The notes under the pieces: model-generated
Told to the model about the DNA's origin: nothing
Database searches by the model: none
The model's input: only the letters and a program-made list of their open reading frames with translations
Translations under genes and position numbers: made by a program
Origin: a virus
Length of the DNA stretch: 64,000 bases
Reading direction: 5' to 3' (one strand)
Virus record (IMG/VR): IMGVR_UViG_3300044821_000131
Span: 62,001 to 126,000 of that record
Shown: positions 33,372 to 42,418 of the stretch, piece after piece
How the letters are laid out: every line of letters begins with the position of its first letter
Numbering within the stretch: position 1 is the stretch's first letter

Positions 33372-35519
33372 ATGAAAAAAACATTTGTTGTCTCACTCCT
33401 TCTTTGTATCAGTGCGCTGCTGGGTTTTGGTCAGACCCCAACCAACCTGCCAACACCCGGGATTATTGGATTAGGTGCTAATTCGAACAACGTTATTAGT
33501 GTGCCTCCTAATCCGACCAAGCCTTGGAACTTCAATAATGTGGGTCTGTCGAATGTGACGAGCATTTTTGATGGATCGGGCGTGCCCTATATAAAATCGG
33601 GAGATGTGTTCAACGGCGTCAATGCCACGAATCTCCCACCGGTCGGCACTGCCGCCACGGCGACGACGGCGAGCAATCTAGTGCTCGGTGTTACTGGTGA
33701 CGACCAATCGCTTGGGTCAGCTACTTTAACTGGTCAGCGTTGGGTATTATCTACTCCGTCGCCGAGTATTTATATTGGAATGCCAGGAACTAATCTTTTC
33801 AGTGAGACAAATATCTTGTTTATTTTGAACGATCTTCAAACAAACACAACCACCCCAATTGCTAATTTTACAAACACTCCCTATGGGATTCAACCCATGT
33901 GGATTACGATTGATGCGGGGTGTTTTGGTACACGCAAAACCGATTGGCCTTGGATAACGAACAACCTTGGCTCATTAACGTCAGAATCAAACCGTTTCCC
34001 TCACGGCATCCAATGGATTACTGCGGCTGCTCATACTAATAAAAACCTAGTTTGGGTATCTGGATTATATGCCACTAATTTAACCCCTCCCGGCGCGACT
34101 GAATGGATTGCAGATTCAGCCGGTAATAATCTCCAGCCTTGGACAAACGGAACAGGAACTTTTCCAACGAATATCTATGGACCTTATCAACCAGTGTTTA
34201 CTCCTGATTTTGCTCGTCCGATTCAGGGTCAGTTTAATGGTGGTGACATTCAGGAGTTAATTGCTTGGGGTGTGGATGGATTGCGACTAGCTGAATGTGT
34301 CCCTTCGTCTGGTGCCTCTTATTCGCCGATGGACAAGAAGCAACTAACATTCTGCTTTAGTCGTGCAGCACAAGAAGTCGCTATGCCAATGGTTAATAAC
34401 CCCGGATACTATTCTAATGCAGTTCCTACTAGGGTGATTTTCACCACAAATAGTCCGCTGGCTCTTATGGTCTATACTGACCCACAGTTAAGCTCTTATG
34501 GCCAGTCTTTTGCGATGGGGCAAGAAGTGCGACAGAATGTTACCGCATTTGAGTATGGAAATACACAGCAAGGAACATTAGCGGTTGGCGCAAGGGCTTT
34601 ATATCGCGATTTTGCTGGGCTGGATAAGGCTAATCATGGTGGTTATGTTGATTTTCAATTTGTGAGTGACCCAATCAACGAGGCTATGTTCAGTGCCATC
34701 CCGGAAATGGGTTATCGCAATGACGCCATATTTGGAGCAGGGTGGAACAACTGGTTATTCATTACTAACTCTTGGTTCAAGCTAATCAACCAAGACCCAG
34801 ATCAGATGTGGCCAACTCAAATACCACAGTTTACAACTACCAATTCAAGCAGTGCTTACAAACGAAGACTTGCTAATGGTAGCTGGAGGGTTTCCGTATA
34901 TAATGAGGGTTCGGTAACTATTAATCCTGCATTGACTTGGGATATGATGGGGTGGGATACGAATTTGAACGTTAGAATTACCGCTGTGACTCCTGCCGCC
35001 GGCATTCAGTCAACCAATACCAGAAGCTACACAATGACCACAACAGTTGCTTCGTACCAGCTTTATCAGTTCGATTTGATGCCCGACAACATTGGGGCTG
35101 GACAAATTAAGTTTGTTCCTGGAAATGCTGGGACTGTGGCTAATTCTTTTGGCTCAATGCAAATACTTGGTGCAGACAAGAATAGCCAGTTTGGAGGTTA
35201 CTATGGAAGTAAAAATCCGTCATATCCTGTTACAGTTGGAATGGCTGTAGGTCAAATGGTAGGTGGTGTCCCTTACGATGGATTTACAATGAACAATTCT
35301 GCGGGATTGAATGATGTAACATTTTCAAATGCTATTATTGTACGACGAACCATAGTTTTTTCCAATGCATGGAACTTGAATTTCGCCACCAACAATGCTC
35401 CAAACTTCTCAACAATCAAGAACGTCTCCAGCAACGGACCAATGGTGGACATCTACATGAGCAACGGAACGCCATTCATCTATTACCAGACACCTTCGAC
35501 TGGTGGAATTTTGCCGTAA
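33372..35519 (+). CDS. exported protein with shared fibre-like N-terminus and GH27-like module
   Basis: 715 aa. Signal peptide with likely cut FG|QTPT. Residues 21-95 are almost the same as in the 37054 protein. Residues about 170-480 resemble GH27 alpha-galactosidases: FPHGIQWITAAAHTNKNLVWVSGLY, AWGVDGLRLAEC, and LINQDP followed by a beta-sandwich (SWRVSVYNEGS). In GH27 the nucleophile Asp is in (K)YDNC; here the matching site is A307 in LRLAEC, so hydrolysis may be lost and the module may only bind sugar. The C-terminal half has A/T-rich third positions unlike the N-terminus, consistent with acquisition. Confidence 0.6.
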   Translation: MKKTFVVSLLLCISALLGFGQTPTNLPTPGIIGLGANSNNVISVPPNPTKPWNFNNVGLSNVTSIFDGSGVPYIKSGDVFNGVNATNLPPVGTAATATTASNLVLGVTGDDQSLGSATLTGQRWVLSTPSPSIYIGMPGTNLFSETNILFILNDLQTNTTTPIANFTNTPYGIQPMWITIDAGCFGTRKTDWPWITNNLGSLTSESNRFPHGIQWITAAAHTNKNLVWVSGLYATNLTPPGATEWIADSAGNNLQPWTNGTGTFPTNIYGPYQPVFTPDFARPIQGQFNGGDIQELIAWGVDGLRLAECVPSSGASYSPMDKKQLTFCFSRAAQEVAMPMVNNPGYYSNAVPTRVIFTTNSPLALMVYTDPQLSSYGQSFAMGQEVRQNVTAFEYGNTQQGTLAVGARALYRDFAGLDKANHGGYVDFQFVSDPINEAMFSAIPEMGYRNDAIFGAGWNNWLFITNSWFKLINQDPDQMWPTQIPQFTTTNSSSAYKRRLANGSWRVSVYNEGSVTINPALTWDMMGWDTNLNVRITAVTPAAGIQSTNTRSYTMTTTVASYQLYQFDLMPDNIGAGQIKFVPGNAGTVANSFGSMQILGADKNSQFGGYYGSKNPSYPVTVGMAVGQMVGGVPYDGFTMNNSAGLNDVTFSNAIIVRRTIVFSNAWNLNFATNNAPNFSTIKNVSSNGPMVDIYMSNGTPFIYYQTPSTGGILP
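33510..33653 (+). repeat. 144-bp direct repeat, copy 1
   Basis: Nearly identical (a few mismatches) to 37189-37332. Encodes the NPTKPWNFNN to NLPPVGTA module of two exported fibre-like proteins. The two genes differ entirely after it, so it can serve as a recombination platform for exchanging C-terminal domains. Confidence 0.9.
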
Positions 35520-35815
35520 TGAAAACCTATCACATTTGGGCGCTTTCGGGCGACCCTCCCGGCGACAATTCCGGCAAGAACATCGGCAACCCGGCTGAGT
35601 CTCTGTCGCAATGCTCCGGCTACGTTCCGGGCGACGGCGTGGCATTAGGGTCGTATTCTTCGGTGCTTCATAATTTCGCGAACGAACTTGTTCAGAGTAA
35701 TTTGGTAGCCTCGGGACCGATCATCATGGGGAGCTACACTATTCTAAACGGAGCTACCAATATCAACTTTATTGGAAATCTGTTTGTAAATGGAGTTCAG
35801 GTAGTCGTGCCTTAA
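35519..35815 (+). CDS. hypothetical fibre-associated protein
   Basis: 98 aa, TAATG overlap with the previous gene. Short beta-rich sequence ending FIGNLFVNGVQVVV, a style seen at the ends of fibre repeats. No signal peptide. Possibly a small accessory to the neighbouring fibre-like proteins. Confidence 0.5.
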   Translation: MKTYHIWALSGDPPGDNSGKNIGNPAESLSQCSGYVPGDGVALGSYSSVLHNFANELVQSNLVASGPIIMGSYTILNGATNINFIGNLFVNGVQVVVP

Positions 35816-35820
35816 CGCGT

Positions 35821-37047
35821 ATGCTACTGGCATTTTTGACATCATTCATGGTTGGCACAGCGCCGTCTCCTACTCTACCAACAATCATCGGCAATAAGCC
35901 GTACGTTTATGTTGTGGGTACCACTACTGCTCCGGTCGCATTTAGCTATTCGGATTACTCGTATCAATCCAACGTAATGACGGGTACGATCACGCTTCCT
36001 TCATTAAACGTTTCTTTGTCAAATTATTTTTTAACTCTGGACATACCCTCCAACAATGTGGTTTTGGCAAACAACGATGGTAACGTAGTTGTCACCAATC
36101 CGGGTTCAGTTACCGCCCATTTTATTTTTACTCCGTATGGTCCGGGTACGCCCCTTGGTTGCAGTTACGTGTTCTCGGGATCAGCATCAACGACGACAAT
36201 TACAAATTTGACCTTCACCGGCTTTAGTAATTCAACCCTTGGAAATGTGCTGTGGACAAACTTTACTTCCAACACGAACGTTGTTGGAGTCGATAATACA
36301 ATCTGGGCCACGTACGTTCTTCCTTCGGGCTGGCCGGCTACCGGAACGCCCCAGCTGGCGTGGGACACGAACTGTCTGCTTTATAAATTCAACGATTTCA
36401 CTGCGGTCAGTCAATGCAATACGTCTCAGGGTTATCGTGGTGAAGTTCCATTCACTTTGCTCACTCCACGTCATGCTTATGCACGTGGGCATTCAATGGG
36501 GTGGGAAGGACGCACAGGAGTAGTCACAAACTCTCTTCAAGGAACTCGGGTGTTCTTTTGTACATCTAACAATGTCGTGGTGGAAGCGGATATTTGGTTG
36601 GATATTGGTGAAATTACTAATAGCGCGGGTGACGACTACACCCTTGTTATATTCAGCAATGATGTGCCGGCATCAATCACGCCGATGTGGATACAAGCAC
36701 AGACGAACATATTTTCCTATTATCCGATGCGTCTAGGTGGCGGCATGTTTAATTATGTTCCGTGGGTTTCTTACATAACCGAACAGACAGGTCACGTATG
36801 TCCCTATCTATGGTCAACTGTTACAACACCATTTTACTATAATTTTAATAAAGGCGGAGACAGCGGTTCTCCCTTCATGCTGCCAATGCCGGGGACATTG
36901 GTATTCTTTGCAGGCACTACCACGTCAGGTCTTAATGGTACGTTCACCAATGACCTGAATGCCCTGACCGTAGCCGCCGGTCTTTCGACGAGCACTTATA
37001 AATTGCGTATATACGATTTTTCGGCATTTCCTCTCGTGTCGCCCTAG
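35821..37047 (+). CDS. trypsin-like serine protease domain protein
   Basis: 408 aa. A hydrophobic start without a basic n-region makes export uncertain. Residues about 1-150 are beta-rich. The rest carries the chymotrypsin-fold triad signature: His in LLTPRHAY (H218), Asp in GDDYTLVIF (D271 or D272) and the Ser motif GGDSGSP (S348). Triad order and spacing fit the family. It lies between two exported fibre-like genes and might process them or act on host surface proteins. Confidence 0.65.
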   Translation: MLLAFLTSFMVGTAPSPTLPTIIGNKPYVYVVGTTTAPVAFSYSDYSYQSNVMTGTITLPSLNVSLSNYFLTLDIPSNNVVLANNDGNVVVTNPGSVTAHFIFTPYGPGTPLGCSYVFSGSASTTTITNLTFTGFSNSTLGNVLWTNFTSNTNVVGVDNTIWATYVLPSGWPATGTPQLAWDTNCLLYKFNDFTAVSQCNTSQGYRGEVPFTLLTPRHAYARGHSMGWEGRTGVVTNSLQGTRVFFCTSNNVVVEADIWLDIGEITNSAGDDYTLVIFSNDVPASITPMWIQAQTNIFSYYPMRLGGGMFNYVPWVSYITEQTGHVCPYLWSTVTTPFYYNFNKGGDSGSPFMLPMPGTLVFFAGTTTSGLNGTFTNDLNALTVAAGLSTSTYKLRIYDFSAFPLVSP

Positions 37048-37053
37048 CCCATT

Positions 37054-39150
37054 ATGAAAACTAAAATACTCATCTCCTCGCTTCTCTTCATTTCTGTCGC
37101 CTTGCTCGGGCAAACACCGACCAACCTGCCAACACCCGGGCGCGTAAGTCTGGTGGCCAATTCGAACAACGTCATAAATGTTCCTCCCAATCCGACCAAG
37201 CCTTGGAACTTCAATAATGTGGGCCTGTCGAATGTGGTGAGTATTTTTGATGGATCGGGCGTGCCCTATATAAAATCGGGAGATGTGTTCAACGGCGTCA
37301 ATGCCACGAATCTCCCACCGGTCGGCACTGCCACCAACGCGCGCACTGCAATCGTAGCCGGAATCGATACCGTAACCAACGTCGCCAACGTATTCCATGT
37401 CTGCCCTTACACCAATCTTTCGTCGTCGATAACCAATAGCACGCACTGGTTCGGGCCATGGCTGGGTTCCAATTACGTTCAACTGGCGATCAATGCGGCA
37501 AACTATTACAACACGGTAACCGCAGTAGGGGGCGCCGCGGTGGAGATCATCGGCATCAACTACATGACGAACACGTTGTGTTTAACCAACTACTCTGTAG
37601 GGGTTCAGTCATTCAACTTGTACGCTCCAGCCTACACCTACGGGGCGCTCGTCTGCACCACGAACCCGTGCATACAGATGGTCGATAACGACTCGGGCTT
37701 CCACAATACGCTGACGCTAAAGGGGCTGATCATCTCGACAACCTGTAACCAAACGAATTATCTATTGAACCTCGTTGGAGCAAATAAATTTGATATTGAG
37801 GACAACTGGTTCGGTTATTGGAACTACATGACCAACAATCAGGTTAACTCCACGTTCGTTGGTTTGGTGTCGGCAACAACCGGACCACAAGTGTTAACAA
37901 ACAACCTCGTGTTATATCTGACCAGCTCGGCTGATGAATGCATATTCTCCCGTAATTCGATGCTGGGCCTCGCCGCAGTCTATTTGGGCGTGGATCATCT
38001 AATTTGCGAATATAATCAAGGTTCCTATTGCGGCAACAATTACGACGGCAACGGGTACAACAGTATCGTTACCGACTGGAGTACATCATCTTACTTCGGT
38101 ATCGGAGCATTGTTCATTATGCCGTCTGGTGCAAATTACACTGGTGAGGGTCACATCAATTTCAGCCACAATTTCTTCTACCAGTGCTTCGCAGCATACT
38201 TCACAGGTATCGGAAATCTCATGCCGTTCTACTCGTATGACGACGAGTTTGAGACTACGGCGTATGAGTGTCTGTCACAAGCCGCGGATGAATTCGTTTT
38301 TATAAACGCCGACGTACATCAAGCTTTTCCCGGTTATCCTGTATGGGGTCTATACTCGGGATCACCGTATGTCATTACGCCGCAAGGCGCCGCGGACTAT
38401 ATCAAGCTGCATAAAACACCGACGGTGTTCAATGTCCCAGTGCAGATGAATACCAATCTGGTGGTGCTGGGCACGAACAGCGCTTATGCCTCTGTAGCTA
38501 CCAGTTACGTGGGCGACGGCAGCGCAGTGTCAAACATCGTCGCCGCCCACGTGTCTGGAACATTTCCGCCGATCACGCTAGGCACAAATACGGCGAATCC
38601 GACCTATACGCTAGGCACCAACAATCTTGGCACTGTCGTATCCACCAATTTTATAGGTAACGGATCTGGGTTGACCAATCTGCCGCCCACTTCCGTACCG
38701 CTTCTACGACAAGAACTACAGGTGCCGATCGTAGGCTACACCAATGCACAAGTCCTTCCAGGGTCGATCTTGAACGTGGGTTACTATCTGACCAATACGG
38801 CGTGGTTGATCTGGTCCATCGATATGTCGCCGTTTGCTGCGGTCGGATATACCAATATCTATGTGGATTTACGGTGTCTCGTTACGAATGCCTCAGCCCG
38901 ATTAAATCTGAGCGCAACATTGTCGTTGCTTACCAACAATCCATCTGGACCTGGTGGAGTGTATTCGATTGTCTCGAACAACTTTGTGTTCTCGGCGGTC
39001 AATTCGACCAATGTGATTCCGACACCATTTCGTTTCCGCGTGCCAATTGGTATCCTCACAAATATACAGGCCGCGTCTTTGATGATCACTAACAATATCG
39101 CCACCACGAATGGCTGGGCTACGACTTTGGCCGTTACCAATGGGCCTTAA
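37054..39150 (+). CDS. exported beta-helix fibre-like protein
   Basis: 698 aa. Signal peptide with cut LG|QTPT, then the module shared with 33372. Residues about 110-450 have the short-turn Asn/Ser/Gly pattern of right-handed parallel beta-helices (pectate-lyase-like or tailspike-like). Residues about 485-545 carry the GDGSAVSN and GNGSGLTNLPP repeats common in fibre proteins, and a C-terminal beta domain follows. A signal peptide on such a protein is unusual for a phage. Confidence 0.65.
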   Translation: MKTKILISSLLFISVALLGQTPTNLPTPGRVSLVANSNNVINVPPNPTKPWNFNNVGLSNVVSIFDGSGVPYIKSGDVFNGVNATNLPPVGTATNARTAIVAGIDTVTNVANVFHVCPYTNLSSSITNSTHWFGPWLGSNYVQLAINAANYYNTVTAVGGAAVEIIGINYMTNTLCLTNYSVGVQSFNLYAPAYTYGALVCTTNPCIQMVDNDSGFHNTLTLKGLIISTTCNQTNYLLNLVGANKFDIEDNWFGYWNYMTNNQVNSTFVGLVSATTGPQVLTNNLVLYLTSSADECIFSRNSMLGLAAVYLGVDHLICEYNQGSYCGNNYDGNGYNSIVTDWSTSSYFGIGALFIMPSGANYTGEGHINFSHNFFYQCFAAYFTGIGNLMPFYSYDDEFETTAYECLSQAADEFVFINADVHQAFPGYPVWGLYSGSPYVITPQGAADYIKLHKTPTVFNVPVQMNTNLVVLGTNSAYASVATSYVGDGSAVSNIVAAHVSGTFPPITLGTNTANPTYTLGTNNLGTVVSTNFIGNGSGLTNLPPTSVPLLRQELQVPIVGYTNAQVLPGSILNVGYYLTNTAWLIWSIDMSPFAAVGYTNIYVDLRCLVTNASARLNLSATLSLLTNNPSGPGGVYSIVSNNFVFSAVNSTNVIPTPFRFRVPIGILTNIQAASLMITNNIATTNGWATTLAVTNGP
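37189..37332 (+). repeat. 144-bp direct repeat, copy 2
   Basis: Partner of 33510-33653; differs at only a few positions, including GTGACGAGC versus GTGGTGAGT. Confidence 0.9.
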
Positions 39151-39193
39151 AATTGTCACTTGCATTCCCGAAACTCTGAGTTAAGTTCCGGGT

Positions 39194-39352
39194 ATGACTG
39201 AACAAACTTTTGATTTCAAGTGGTTCGCCTGTCGAAATTATCAACCTGGTAACGGCGCAGGTGATGGGGCTAACAACGGCACATCCCCGGCTAATGCTTG
39301 GATCGATCCAAGTTACTGGACCGTGCCTGAAGGCCTTATCGCTTTCGTATGA
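39194..39352 (+). CDS. 52-aa hypothetical protein
   Basis: MTEQTFDFKWFACRNYQPG and onward, with a NNGTSPANAW turn. It ends in an ATGA overlap with the next gene and fills the gap after the beta-helix gene. Not recognised. Confidence 0.5.
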   Translation: MTEQTFDFKWFACRNYQPGNGAGDGANNGTSPANAWIDPSYWTVPEGLIAFV

Positions 39353-39648
39353 TAAATCCCATAACCGGAATCCCTGACGTCATCGCGGCCTGCTGTTCCG
39401 CCATCGACGACGCCGTGATCAAACAGCGGGACATTATTGATTACGAAATCATCGAACGTAATTTCGACACGGCCGAAAAACATATCGAGGCACATAACGT
39501 GCTGGTGATGCTGCGCCAGAATTTAACGCCAACCCCAGCCAACAATTTGTCGGCATTGCTTTATCTGCAGGATATCGTGAAGCAGGAGTATCCTCCGCAA
39601 TTGAAGCGTGTAGCGATTCAGGATGGAAAGGCTGTGGAGTTTGAATGA
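39349..39648 (+). CDS. hypothetical protein
   Basis: Not recognised. 99 aa, helical, acidic, with two adjacent cysteines near the N-terminus. Coupled to the small gene upstream. Confidence 0.55.
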   Translation: MINPITGIPDVIAACCSAIDDAVIKQRDIIDYEIIERNFDTAEKHIEAHNVLVMLRQNLTPTPANNLSALLYLQDIVKQEYPPQLKRVAIQDGKAVEFE

Positions 39649-39673
39649 GCGCCAGGAAAGTTCTACCCATCAA

Positions 39674-40282
39674 ATGAATAAACACAACATTTACACCATC
39701 CCATTGTTAATCCTGATCTGCGGTTGCGCGCAGCCCGCTCCTAAACAGGTTCAAACCGCACCGGGCGTGCAGTCCGTTACATCGGCTTCCGATCTTACAC
39801 CCAAGGTCATACATCCGTCTGTACTTGTGAAGCATCCGCCGCGTCCGCGAACGCTGACCCTGACTTGGAATCCCGGCAGCTTTGGCGTGTCCGGTTATGA
39901 GCTCCAACAAGGCACCGTCGTTGGTAGCGTCACCAATTGGACCAATTCTTTGCTGGTGACCTTGCCCACTGCCACGTTTACAAATCTTCCGCCCACGAAC
40001 GAATTGCACTTTCGAGTCGATTGTTTCAACGCGCTCGGCATGGACAGTGCTTGGACTTCGGATTATCTCTTTCTTACCTTCGCTACCGCCTCGTATATCG
40101 AAGGGTCGGGTCAATTGAGATTCAGTCCGGATTTGGCAAACTGGATACTTTGGCCCACTAATGGGCTGCATGTGCAGTGGACGAATACTCCACCGGCTTG
40201 GATGTTGACGGGCAATGGTTTTTGGCAAGGTGTGAATGGCGGTACGATTATTGAGTCGAATCAAATCGTGGTGATTCCTTAA
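39674..40282 (+). CDS. putative lipoprotein with fibronectin III-like domain
   Basis: 202 aa. Signal segment MNKHNIYTIPLLILICGC provides a lipobox-like end at Cys18. Residues about 57-140 (TLTLTWNPGSFGVSGYELQQG, TFTNLPPTNELHFRVDCFNALG) read as a fibronectin III-type domain. A second small beta domain follows. Likely displayed at the envelope of the infected cell. Confidence 0.65.
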   Translation: MNKHNIYTIPLLILICGCAQPAPKQVQTAPGVQSVTSASDLTPKVIHPSVLVKHPPRPRTLTLTWNPGSFGVSGYELQQGTVVGSVTNWTNSLLVTLPTATFTNLPPTNELHFRVDCFNALGMDSAWTSDYLFLTFATASYIEGSGQLRFSPDLANWILWPTNGLHVQWTNTPPAWMLTGNGFWQGVNGGTIIESNQIVVIP

Positions 40283-40289
40283 TAAGCAC

Positions 40290-40318
40290 TTGACGAGGGC
40301 AGCGTCTTGACTTACGTT
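40290..40318 (+). promoter_or_regulatory. possible promoter
   Basis: TTGACG (40290-40295), 17-base spacer, TACGTT (40313-40318); a second TTGACT overlaps the spacer. The -10 is weak. Leader of about 45 bases ends in AAAAATAAACAT before ATG. Confidence 0.35.
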
Positions 40319-40368
40319 GCGAGCACACCGGAAATGTATTAACCTCCGGACGATCGAAAAATAAACAT

Positions 40369-41061
40369 ATGAAAAACAAGTTCCTCATCCTCATGGCCGC
40401 CTTGCTCTGTCTCGTCGGCTACCAGTTGAACGCTCAAACAATCATCGTGACCAATCCCGCGCCGGGCATGCCGGCACTTCCGTCGACCAATGACAGTGTC
40501 GTCATCGGAGCCATCACCAATCTCGGCGGTTCTATTCGCGTTGTCCTCAATTACCTGGCGCCGAACACTAACGCGCTGCAGGCCACACGCTGGACATTTT
40601 TCGGGTCTTACACTAAGGCCGCAGGCTTGGTGAAGAATACGGGCTATTCATTCGGCGCGGTATATTATGTCAATTCCGTGGTCGGAACCCAGATTCGTAT
40701 GCAGTATTTGGATACAGGTCACGGTACTGGTGTCAATGGCATTTTGTTACCTAACGGTGCGATTACGCTGTCCAGCGCCTACCAGCCTTTTGGCAGCTCT
40801 ATTCCCGTAACTCTTCGACCGATCGCGGAAATGGGTGCCGCTGGAGATTTAAAGGGTAATCTGTACGCGATTGTTGGCGCCGGCACTGAACTGGATGTTT
40901 ATCACACCACGAACTCCGCCGCGGTCTTTCAGCGCGCGTCCTTTTTCTACGGCAAGGAGCAGTGGCAGGGCGGTAATAAATTTACCACTACCCAATACGG
41001 GGCAGCCCTGAATTTCAATCTCGAGAAACTGATGGCCAAGATCACGACTTGGCTGCCGTAG
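40369..41061 (+). CDS. exported protein, possible outer-membrane type
   Basis: 230 aa. Signal peptide with cut LNA|QTII. The mature protein has alternating polar/hydrophobic strands and ends in LEKLMAKITTWLP. Function unknown. Leader is A-rich and lacks Shine-Dalgarno. Confidence 0.65.
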   Translation: MKNKFLILMAALLCLVGYQLNAQTIIVTNPAPGMPALPSTNDSVVIGAITNLGGSIRVVLNYLAPNTNALQATRWTFFGSYTKAAGLVKNTGYSFGAVYYVNSVVGTQIRMQYLDTGHGTGVNGILLPNGAITLSSAYQPFGSSIPVTLRPIAEMGAAGDLKGNLYAIVGAGTELDVYHTTNSAAVFQRASFFYGKEQWQGGNKFTTTQYGAALNFNLEKLMAKITTWLP

Positions 41062-41086
41062 CTCATATTTTTAACTATCAGCCGCT

Positions 41087-41464
41087 ATGAAATTCAAAAC
41101 TCGTTTACTCGTTGGTGTCGGCCTTCTAGCCTGGATCGAGTGCGTTCGCGCTCAAGTCACCAATACGGTGCCGGTGATCCCATTGCCAATGCCCGAATCT
41201 TGGTACGGTACGTTGGCATCGACAATTGTGGCGCACAGTACGGCGATTGTGTCGTCTGGTTGGCTTATGCGAGAAATTCCCACCTTTTTCACTTGGTTCA
41301 AACAAGTGCAAGATGCGGGCGGCGCATGGCCCAACCTTCTTCGATTCTGGCTCGGCCGGACTACGTTTAAAGTGAATCCGCCGATTACCACGGTCAGCAC
41401 CGGTGGTAAGGCCTTGGTAATCCCTAACCCTCCGGTGGTGCTCACCCAGTCTCCGAAAGTGTAA
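41087..41464 (+). CDS. small exported protein
   Basis: 125 aa. Signal peptide with cut VRA|QVTN. Pro-rich and beta-like mature part with a hydrophobic amphipathic stretch around residues 48-75. Not recognised. Followed after 3 bases by the patatin gene. Confidence 0.6.
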   Translation: MKFKTRLLVGVGLLAWIECVRAQVTNTVPVIPLPMPESWYGTLASTIVAHSTAIVSSGWLMREIPTFFTWFKQVQDAGGAWPNLLRFWLGRTTFKVNPPITTVSTGGKALVIPNPPVVLTQSPKV

Positions 41465-41467
41465 TCT

Positions 41468-42331
41468 GTGGCCTATTGCGATCTATTGGCTCTGGAAGGC
41501 GGCGGCGTGCGTGGTATCATGCATTGCATCGTCTTAGCCGAACTGGAGCGGCGTACCGGCAAGTCCTGTTACCAACTGTTCAAGCGTATTGCTGGGACGA
41601 GCGTGGGTAGCATTGTAGGGGCGGCATTGGCTATGGGAGTGCCGGCGTCAGAGATTATCAAGTTCTTTACCAAAGATGCCTCCGTAATATTCAGCAAGCC
41701 GTGGTGGGACATCTCGGGAGCTTGGGGTCCGAAGTTCTCCTTGGCGCCGCTCGTAGCTTCCCTACAAACACTCTTAGGTAACGCGAAATTGTCTGGTTGT
41801 AAAACGGATTTCATGGCGATAGCCTTCGACTGCCACGCGGGCGATCCGGTCAAGTTCAAATCGTGGGACATTCAGACCGACTATATGCTCTGGCAGATCT
41901 GCGCGGGATCTGCTGCGGCACAGACTTACTTCCCGGCATTTCCACTGGATGACATGATGCTCATTGACGGCGGCAACACGTCGTCGAACGCCCCGGATGT
42001 CAGTCTGTTTATGAATTCCCACCGTAAGTTTGGGGCTGAGAACATTCGTATGTTGTCATTGGGCACCGGCGATTCTCCTTGGGACATGGATTGGAAGGCG
42101 ATGCAGTCTCCCAGTCCTCTACGCGCGCTGGCGGCCACGGTGAAGATCGAATTCGAGGCATCCTCTGATGACGTGGTGGAAGATGCACAAGCGGGCATGG
42201 GTCCGGCCTACTACAGGATTCAGCCGCCACTATCCACGAATCCTGGGCTGAGTGATGCCAGTCCGGCCACGTTGGCGATGCTTACGGAGGCCGCGCAGAA
42301 GGTAACAGCCGGACCGATCTTCGTTTATTAG
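41468..42331 (+). CDS. patatin-like phospholipase
   Basis: 287 aa, GTG start. All three patatin motifs are present: oxyanion loop GGGVRG (11-16), nucleophile elbow GTSVG (Ser45), and catalytic Asp in DGG (D167). Patatins hydrolyse acyl ester bonds of phospholipids. No signal peptide is seen, so the enzyme would act from the cytoplasm, for example in lysis or membrane remodelling. It is followed by a new promoter. Confidence 0.88.
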   Translation: MAYCDLLALEGGGVRGIMHCIVLAELERRTGKSCYQLFKRIAGTSVGSIVGAALAMGVPASEIIKFFTKDASVIFSKPWWDISGAWGPKFSLAPLVASLQTLLGNAKLSGCKTDFMAIAFDCHAGDPVKFKSWDIQTDYMLWQICAGSAAAQTYFPAFPLDDMMLIDGGNTSSNAPDVSLFMNSHRKFGAENIRMLSLGTGDSPWDMDWKAMQSPSPLRALAATVKIEFEASSDDVVEDAQAGMGPAYYRIQPPLSTNPGLSDASPATLAMLTEAAQKVTAGPIFVY

Positions 42332-42359
42332 TTGCAAACATTGCATATTGGGGTATATT
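42332..42359 (+). promoter_or_regulatory. sigma70-type promoter
   Basis: TTGCAA (42332-42337), 16-base spacer, TATATT (42354-42359), immediately after the patatin gene. The leader to the ATG at 42419 is about 53 bases and ends in AAATAAACATT. Confidence 0.5.
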
Positions 42360-42418
42360 AAGGTTATGTCAAAGTTCGGTGCTACACTGGGTAAACACAT
42401 GGTCAACAAATAAACATT

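Noticed and set aside
29688-42331. CBASS-like pair of nucleotidyltransferase and patatin
   Set aside because: The genes are about 11 kb apart with unrelated genes in between, and the nucleotidyltransferase lacks clear CD-NTase features.
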